Origin: Ophthalmolycus amberensis
Lineage: Eukaryota > Chordata > Actinopteri > Perciformes > Zoarcidae
Assembly (NCBI GenBank): GCA_024529925.1
Contig: JAFEUB010001117.1
Coordinates: 186,001-250,000, forward strand
Direction: 5' to 3'
DNA length: 64,000 nucleotides
The notes below the pieces were generated by a model that searched no databases, had not been told where the DNA came from, and saw only the letters and a list, made by a program, of their open reading frames with translations. Shown one piece after another: positions 56,733-64,000 of the stretch. Made by a program: the position numbers and the translations under genes. Position 1 is the stretch's first letter. Every line of letters begins with the position of its first letter.

Positions 56733-59505
56733 TTTTTCTAAAAAACACAACAGAGTGAATGAAACCGACGCCGAAAATAAACTCAGACACACAGAGAAAT
56801 TAAAAGAAGACAAGAAACAGCAGATTACCTGGTCGACGGTGTCTCTCTGAGCTGTGTTTGTGTGCTGCTGTCACTGCTGACTGTAGGACCTTTCACCCAC
56901 TTATTTCCCCCGGACCGGTACGACTGCGACACAGCTGTACTCTGGTGCGTTCCTGTTTGACTTCCGGGTGGAAACTGTCAGCTTTTGCTCAATGAAAAAA
57001 ATTAAAATCTATCAATATATAATGAAGCATATACAAAACGTTTTTTTGGTTATTATTGGATCTACCCAAGCATTATGGCTAATATAAAATTCAAATTAAA
57101 CTTTATTCAAGCTTGTTTAAAAAACTAGTAAATTCTCTGTTTATGTAAAAAGTAAATTTCATATATAAAGTAGTATTATATTGTTTTTTATTTCATTATG
57201 CATCCATTGGTGTATATTTAAATGAAGAACAAAAGAATAAGAGGAAACGGAGGATGTCATATTATTATGTAATGTAAAATTACAATTGTAACCCAGTTTA
57301 ACTTTAACTTAATGGGTTCATTTTAGACACCTACAGTTGTGGCAACTTCAGTCAAATCTTTTTTTTTCATCCATCCCTGACTTATTAGTTAAGTTTTGCA
57401 GTGCTGTTTGCCTTCAGGGGGGGAAGTCCGAGATGTCGTAAATTGGAAGAGAGTCCCTCTGAGACGCCATGTTGAGCTAGAAGTAACATTAGAGGCGTTG
57501 AACGGTGAGCCTGTTGTTGAGAAACAGTAGGAACTAAGTCAAATTGTGCTTCTCAGTAAACATTGTGAACATGAGTTTATGGTCTCAATCGCTAGTTTCA
57601 ATACAGCATATGAATTTAGTAAATGATGGCCCCATACGATAAAGCAGGGTATACTTTAGGGTGTGAGAACGTTGTGATTGAAGGGCCACTACCACAGCCT
57701 TGTTTCGTCTTACAACTTAAACTCTTTCATTGTGTGTTTTCAGTCCATGAAAGTTGATTGTAACCGTTTTGGTTCCATAAAAATGTCTTATTCAGTGTTC
57801 GGTTGTTCTTGTGCGCCACCTTCTCGTTTCACCTACTGGTTGCAAAAAGCCAAGATGGCGACGGCCAAAATTTTTCATATGCATTTAAATGTTAGTGGTC
57901 GTAGTCATGATTGTAACAGTGTGATCAACAACATGTTCACACAACTCTGAATTTATGTGTCATGTAATAAACAAAGTGTCACAAAATCAACAACAAACAA
58001 CCCAACCACTTCCACTGTTAAAATATAGCTTTATTAGTTTTACTATAACACTGTCATAGCACTTTTGCAGACGATGTTAATCATGGAAATAAGGGACCCT
58101 CACCTCTCTCACACGCACTGTAAACAGACACACAAATAATCAATGAACGAACACTCGGACATTAACTAAAAACTGATATCACTTCTGGATTGACATTTAC
58201 CATCTCCAGACGGGATAGCCATGCAAGGGACAGAAACAGATATATTAAAGTGTAGGATGGGAGAACATCAATCACTACATCATTGGGAAGAAACAAGGAA
58301 AGTTACATGTTGCTTAAAGTATTGAAACCACGAGGAGATAAAAGAAATGCCCTGTATTTTAACTCCATTGTCTTGATTTTCAGTCGGAGCATCGGATAAT
58401 AACTGGAAAGCAACAACACTGACTAATGTATCATCTTGGATTATAATAGATGCAGTTAGTATTACCTCCAGAAAGCCACAGCTCACATCAGCCAAGACTG
58501 TTGGTTTATTTTAGCTATATTGCAAGTTGCTGTGTAAATCCTTATTGCAGCACAATTAGTTTGAATGCGAATGAAACATACATACATTGTAACGGTCAAT
58601 AACTTTGTATGTTAGAGGAGCTTTGCATATGTAAGGACAGAGCGATCATCAAAGTCTTTGATAAGCAGTAAAGAGACAAAAGTACCAGACGGAGCCACAG
58701 GAAAGACTCAATCTGTAGCAGCAAGTTACTCGGCTAAAAGCTTCGTATTGATAACACATGAGTCAGTGTGCTTTTCTCTCACTAGAATAGTAAACTTGTT
58801 CAACTGGTTCTATTTGACATTAATTCAAATTCTAATGAATAAAGAGGTGAATGAAAGAGGAAGTCAGTTTTAAGAGTATTATACTCTATTAAGAAAATGA
58901 TGCTTGCAGTAACACAGTAGTTTGGTCCCACTACAAGGGAAGCACACCACGTATTCTCACAACAGTTCAAATAATGGCACTTTTATCTGGAACATGACTT
59001 AAAATCTGTCTTTATTTATTCAAAATCTTTGATTTGATTCTAAAATCAATTTGGTTAAAGATAGTTTGGTTAGAATAAGTTGTGGTTGTTATTATTTCTA
59101 ATACTGTAAGTACGTACAGTTAGTTATTGCATGATTTTAAGATAATTATTTCTAGGAATTCACTATGAAACAGCTCCAGTGTTTGGCAGATATTTTGGCT
59201 GTTTTTAATCTCCACGTGTGACTGAACCTCACAGGTTTTTTTGTGCATTTGTCATATTTTCCCCGTCTCGAAGAACACCAGAGAAAAAACAAATCCTACT
59301 TCTTTTTCAAATAAAATGTCAAACATTTGAGATGGGAGAAGCTGTGAAAATTAGGAACATCTTTCTGATATCAACATCACATGCATGCTGCAGCTCTGAA
59401 CTTCAAGTCCATGAAAACATTGGCAAAACTGATTATCTTCTCTCAGCACAGGCTGGCACAGAATACAGAGCGTCCCATTAATTGTCAGCTCTTTGTCTCT
59501 CAACA
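56733..59505. other. slc25a20 5' flank and slc25a20-nckipsd intergenic region
   Basis: Contains the likely slc25a20 promoter (about 56829-56960). A second AAGATGGCGAC motif (57852-57862) lies in a segment that looks like a dispersed fish repeat (CCAAGATGGCGACGGCC). CCATGTTGAG near 57467 is also promoter-like. The remainder, 58000-59500, is AT-rich with no supported gene. Confidence 0.4.
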
Positions 59506-59511
59506 TTTATT
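59506..59511 (-). terminator. nckipsd: nckipsd poly(A) signal candidate
   Basis: AATAAA on minus, about 60 bp after the stop codon. Confidence 0.55.
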
Positions 59512-59569
59512 GTACCTCCCTTCAGTAGACAGGAGCAGCCTACAGTGTGCGAGTATGGTACTGATATGG

Positions 59570-62500
59570 TTAGTCCTGGTTCTCACTGATCTGTGGGAAC
59601 TCCTTGTAGATCTGCTGTACAATTAGCTTATCCATCTGTTTCGCTGTAGCGCTCCCTTCATCCTCTCCTGCATCTTCCTCCTCCCTGAGAATCCTCTGCA
59701 GCACCCCTTGCAGGTCAGACAGGCGGTGCTGGTGCTCGAGGTAGTCCGTCGAGCGTATTATGGAGTGCATGAGGGAGAGATACTCCATCCTCAGCTTCAC
59801 AGGGAGGGCAAGAGAGGAGATTATGATCAGACTTGGTAACGAGCTTTTGGTTTAGCCGGTATCATTAAACAAATAGCTTCGCATTTTTAGGAAAAACGCT
59901 TTCTTGCAGAGAGTTGGATGAGAATATCTGTTTCTATGTCATATCAGTCTATTAAATGCAATAATAACACAAGAAAAGCAAAGAAAGCGTGGTTCCCAAA
60001 ATGTGAAACTGTTCCTTTAAAGCCTGAGAACAATCAGTAGCTGTGCGGTGTGTCCAGCTCTCACCTTGTCTCCAGGTGAAAGGTCAGATATTTGTCGAAC
60101 AGCAATGTCAATCATCACCATCATGTCAGTGCGGTAGAAGATGTCCGCGGTCTCTCGGTTGGCGAAAACATCCTGCATAAACTTGAGCACCGAGTGCGGT
60201 GCAGGCGGGGTGTGTTTGAACATACACACCGGGTCGTCTGGAGAGCAGAGGGCAAACAGTGAGCGATGACGTCGGTGCACAGAAGGCATGGATGCAAAAT
60301 GAAAAATATGACAAACGGTGGTATTTTACCGCCTCTGTTGAGAAGCAGCACCACTTTCTCTGACAGGATCTTGACATTTTTCTTCTTCAGCTCCTGCATG
60401 ATCACATTGCTGCCGGGTGCTGGGTGACACAGACGAGACGCAAAAAAGCAAATAGTAAGACAGTGAAAACAGTGTAGAACTCTGTGGTGCAGGACTTCTT
60501 CTACGTTTTTTCTGGCAGACATTTTGACATAACGTTGCAAAAAGCGTGACACAAATAACTCCTGCAGTTTAAGACAGAGTCATAAAGCTCACGGTTTGGA
60601 TCGTTTCACGTTTTTGATTCAAGGATCGGATCAGCACAAAAGAAAAAAGGGAGCAAATATAACGATGATCCATATTGGCCGATGCAGATCGTTGTTGTTA
60701 TTGTTGTTGTTGTTTTGTTAAAGCCGCAGGTCTACAAGGCTCCAGACTATTCTTTTTCACCACCATCCCAAAAATCAATTCAACCGCTCTGAAGTCAGTG
60801 TAAACAATCAACATTCTTAATAATTAGGAAATAAAAGATTGTATTTTTATGAATAAAAAACCAATCTCAGAATTAGCTATTTTAATCATTATTATAAGTT
60901 GCTTCAAGTAAGTGTTAGGAAGTTAAACAGCTCATAATTATAATTCCTCTCTCTAATATCTATTTTATATTGGTGTGAAAACATCTTCAAACAACTGGAT
61001 TTATTCAAGTGTCTCGCCAAAAACTACATCTTACAAGATTTGAACATGATAACGTTATAAATGACCCTCGCCCAGCCATCCTTAATGTCATTATTTATAC
61101 TCTTGCTGTGTGTTTCCTGCTATGACAAGTCAAAATGTCTGCTGTGAAAAGGGTCCATGGCGGCCGTTCTCACCTGTGTGGTGCAGGTTGAAGGCCAGCA
61201 GGAGGTTCAGGAAGATGTCAGGCAGCTGCTCTGTGGGATCAGAGGGAAGCCCGTCCTCCACCACACCCAGCAGGAACTGAACAAAGTCAGCATTCAAGTG
61301 TTCTGAAAGCAGGATTATGCCCCTTCAATACACCCTTTAATGCATGCATGTCAAACCTTTAGATCAGGAAAACCGTTAAGAATCTGTCCGATAAAAGCTA
61401 AACACAAAGTTTTTTCATTGTTTTGGAAGAATCAACATCAGTGATGCTCTGTTTCTGTGTGCATAACCTCATATGCAGCGGTACAGTAAACATCTTATAT
61501 GCCACCGAAAATATAACACAGCAGCCTTTTATTTACCATTATATACACCATTATATGTACCATACCGTAGTGATGATATGGCACCTGTTCACCCATTGAG
61601 AAGACCATAGTGAGTACCAATGCTGTGTAACACATCTTCTGGTGCTCTGAGGAAAGAAAGACAGACCAGGAAAGAGTAACATTTAGCTTTGGGAGGCGTG
61701 CAGATGAGCAAGATAAGGTGAAAAGTCAATGTTTTCACCTTGTGTGTCAGTCTGTAGGTCCCTGGCCAGCTCCATTGGGAGGATGGAGTTGAGGAGGGTG
61801 GAGATGAGGGACGCATCCAGGCTGCACATCGCCCCGAACACTTTGAGCAGCAGCAGCCGCAAAGACACGCGAAGCTCCTGCACGGTCACGTGATAATAAT
61901 AATAACAACAACAACAACAACAATGAGCCAACACCAACCAAATATACACTGAACATCACCAACATGCTCACTAACACTGCAATTCCACAATCCCCATTCA
62001 GATCAACAAGAATCTAGTTCATCTAGTTCCCTCTTGGTACATTATGTAAATCGACAACAAACACAAACTGAATATTATTGTTGAACAGCTACAGTTGCTA
62101 GGCTACAAGGACAAAAGAAAAAAAAGAGTTTGCCAACTTTTGTTCAGAAGTATCGCACGAATATATTCTTAAATAAACTGGGCGTATACAGTTGTTGTTG
62201 ATGATAACGAAGAATCTTTTAATCGTAAGAGGAAACTAGACAACATTATCTTTAAGCCTCATAAATTCATGTTTTAAGTTAATTGTGTTCTAAATAAAAG
62301 ACTTCGTTCTTCTCACGTCTTACCATCTGATAATATGAAACCAGAGACAGCACATTCTCGTAGTGGTTGGCCTTACACATCTTCCTACACACCTCAGGAT
62401 CCGCATCAGTCTGAAAAATAACACCGCTTTTAGTTGTAAACGCGCTGACATAACAACATCATAGCTATGCAACTTCCTAATCTATGGCACAGTCGTGGTC

Positions 62501-63897
62501 CCTGCACACAGCAGAGGAGGATTATGAAGCCCATGGACAACGCGTCTGGACATCTCATCCCTGAGGTTCGGGACAAACTGCCAACAAAGAATATTTGGCA
62601 GCCTGAAGCGTTTGCAGACTCAGTCTTTAAACACACTGTTGGATTTGTAAAGTCGTCTGAGCCGGTCTGATCCCATCAAACGTGTCTGGTATTTATAGCA
62701 CGACAGCTGGACGGGTCCTGTGTTCAACGTTTTATATCAATATGAGGATAAACCGCTGACTCATGTCTAATAACGTGTGTTGAATTAGTGACTTAATGGG
62801 TTTTCAGCTTTCATTGAAAACTGTAATATAAAACATGTTATATTACTGTGCATATTAATACAAAATGACTGTGTTTATAAGCTGGTTTATGAACATTATG
62901 GGCGCAGGGGTTATGTTTTCGGGTTGTCCGTCCGTCCGGTCAATTCTCGTGAACAGTTTGACAGACATGGATGTAAACATGACAACCACGTGGTGGTAGT
63001 GTTAGTGTGTTGATGTTATTCCTGTTTTGAGTTCTTGTGTTACTATCCTGCTTGTTTGATATTCAAGGTGTGTAATGTGTATTACAGATTTTTACTGTGT
63101 ATCACTTTGCAACCTTTATTTTGAAAGGTGCCATATAAATAAATCCTGACCTACTTATGACTGACAGACATACATATCTGTGAAATCTATCTTTTCAACT
63201 GTGACACAGTCAGTCAGGATTTAAGTTACATCTTCTTACACTTCAGAAAACAGACACCTCGCAGACTTACATAACTAGTTATAGACTTGAATTGTTTCAA
63301 GAGTTCACTCAGGGTTCTCACGCGAATGAACTATATTGCGATCTGAAAGGCTTAGTTATACTCAGGATCATATTAACGTCCAAATGGTAGTTGACGTACA
63401 GCAGTATTTTGAATAGGCTGCTCTCGGTTTTGTTGTGATGTTACTTAATATGTGCTTGTTGGTTTGTTTTGCCTGCAAAGGTTTAAGGTTTGTGATTCAA
63501 CTCTGGATAGGACCAATGGTTTTAAATGTGTGTTGGGCAATGTTGAGAGAGTTGGATAATAATGAATGGGGCGTCCTGTTCAAAACAATAAACGAGACTT
63601 CCACAGAGAGGAACATATTAGTGTGTGATGTGATCCGTCTGTCTGTCATACCAACTAGATCATCACCGAAATAGTCCTGGAAAAAGATCTCTAGAAATGA
63701 GCAGGAGCGCGGCCACTGCATCGTACCAGTATCTTCAGCAGCTCCTCCAGGTAGCAGGCGATGAGAGCGAGGTCTTCATGAAGCGCCCAGCTACGCTGCT
63801 GAGAATCGTCCCGGTGTCGGGCGAGGTCGCTGAAGATCACCTCCAGCCTCTGTTCATCGTGACACACCTGTCCCTGCGGCAGCGCTGCACTCAAATC
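59570..63897 (-). CDS. nckipsd: NCK-interacting protein with SH3 domain (SPIN90/WISH), C-terminal part
   Basis: Eight exons on minus: 63897-63727, 62410-62324, 61877-61739, 61646-61566, 61302-61174, 60419-60330, 60237-60065 and 59794-59570. They encode 364 aa in phase, the C-terminal half of a protein of about 720 aa. Conserved blocks are ALPQGQVCHDEQRLEVIFSD, FGAMCSLDASLISTLLNSI, LPDIFLNLLLAFNLH and SPGDKLRMEYLSLMHSI. They belong to the armadillo-like leucine-rich domain that binds and activates Arp2/3 complex to form linear actin filaments. The N-terminal SH3 domain and Pro-rich region must lie beyond the right edge. Codons for EDEGSATAKQMDKLI in the last exon give a slightly longer acidic loop than I recall in human. 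It lies in the same neighbourhood as PRKAR2A and SLC25A20 in human. Confidence 0.92.
62411..63726 (-). other. nckipsd: nckipsd intron
   Basis: AT-rich. No exon of the known family and no classifiable element was recognised in it. Confidence 0.55.
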
Positions 63898-64000
63898 CTA
63901 CAGAGACAGAAAAACATCATGACACTCCTATTTCTGCTACAACTGGAAATACCAGTCGAGAGGAACATTTAGTACTCTGTCATACAGAGCAGCTGCTTCA

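Overview
This window is vertebrate nuclear DNA, almost certainly from a ray-finned (percomorph-type) teleost fish. Every recognisable gene is split by GT-AG introns. The proteins align residue by residue with vertebrate families recalled from memory. Promoter regions are full of the CTAACGTTAG-type palindromes common in fish, and the introns carry hAT-like TIR elements, LINE tails and Tc1 remnants. There is no bacterial, phage or CRISPR content. No search or alignment could be run, so all identities rest on reading translations and splice junctions by eye. Exon chains were checked for phase and length.

Left block, genes of human 1p36: the first coding exon of szrd1 (minus, 329-279, rest outside the window); fbxo42 (plus, 9 coding exons, 4100-8581, 705 aa); a possible three-exon micro-ORF (11510-12045); slc25a34 (plus, 12232-17208); tmem82 (plus, 18241-20116); fblim1/migfilin (plus, 23113-27132, with an apparent frameshift in its first coding exon); and spen (plus, 29207-45544, 15 exons, 3229 aa, one exon of 7.3 kb). 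In human the order SLC25A34-TMEM82-FBLIM1-SPEN is the same, and SZRD1/FBXO42 lie close by.

Right block, genes of human 3p21.31, all on the minus strand: a prkar2a-like PKA RII subunit gene (52194-46874); slc25a20, the carnitine-acylcarnitine carrier (56732-53487, 301 aa); and the C-terminal half of nckipsd/SPIN90 (63897-59570, 364 aa). spen and prkar2a meet tail to tail, with poly(A) signals only about 60-120 bp apart.

The most striking observations concern the prkar2a copy. Its first coding exon is split by a 1.54-kb TIR element; removing the element plus a 2-bp duplication restores the frame. Exon 2 lacks 8 bp relative to the family, which shifts the frame, and the usual RRxS autoinhibitor site is not found. 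The downstream cAMP-binding exons look intact. Other points of interest are a GGAT-rich, strand-asymmetric 1.7-kb stretch in spen intron 2, the fblim1 frameshift, two unexplained small ORFs (11510-12045 and 52458-52580), and several transposon copies with well-defined ends. I found no convincing evidence of a wholly new multi-gene system.
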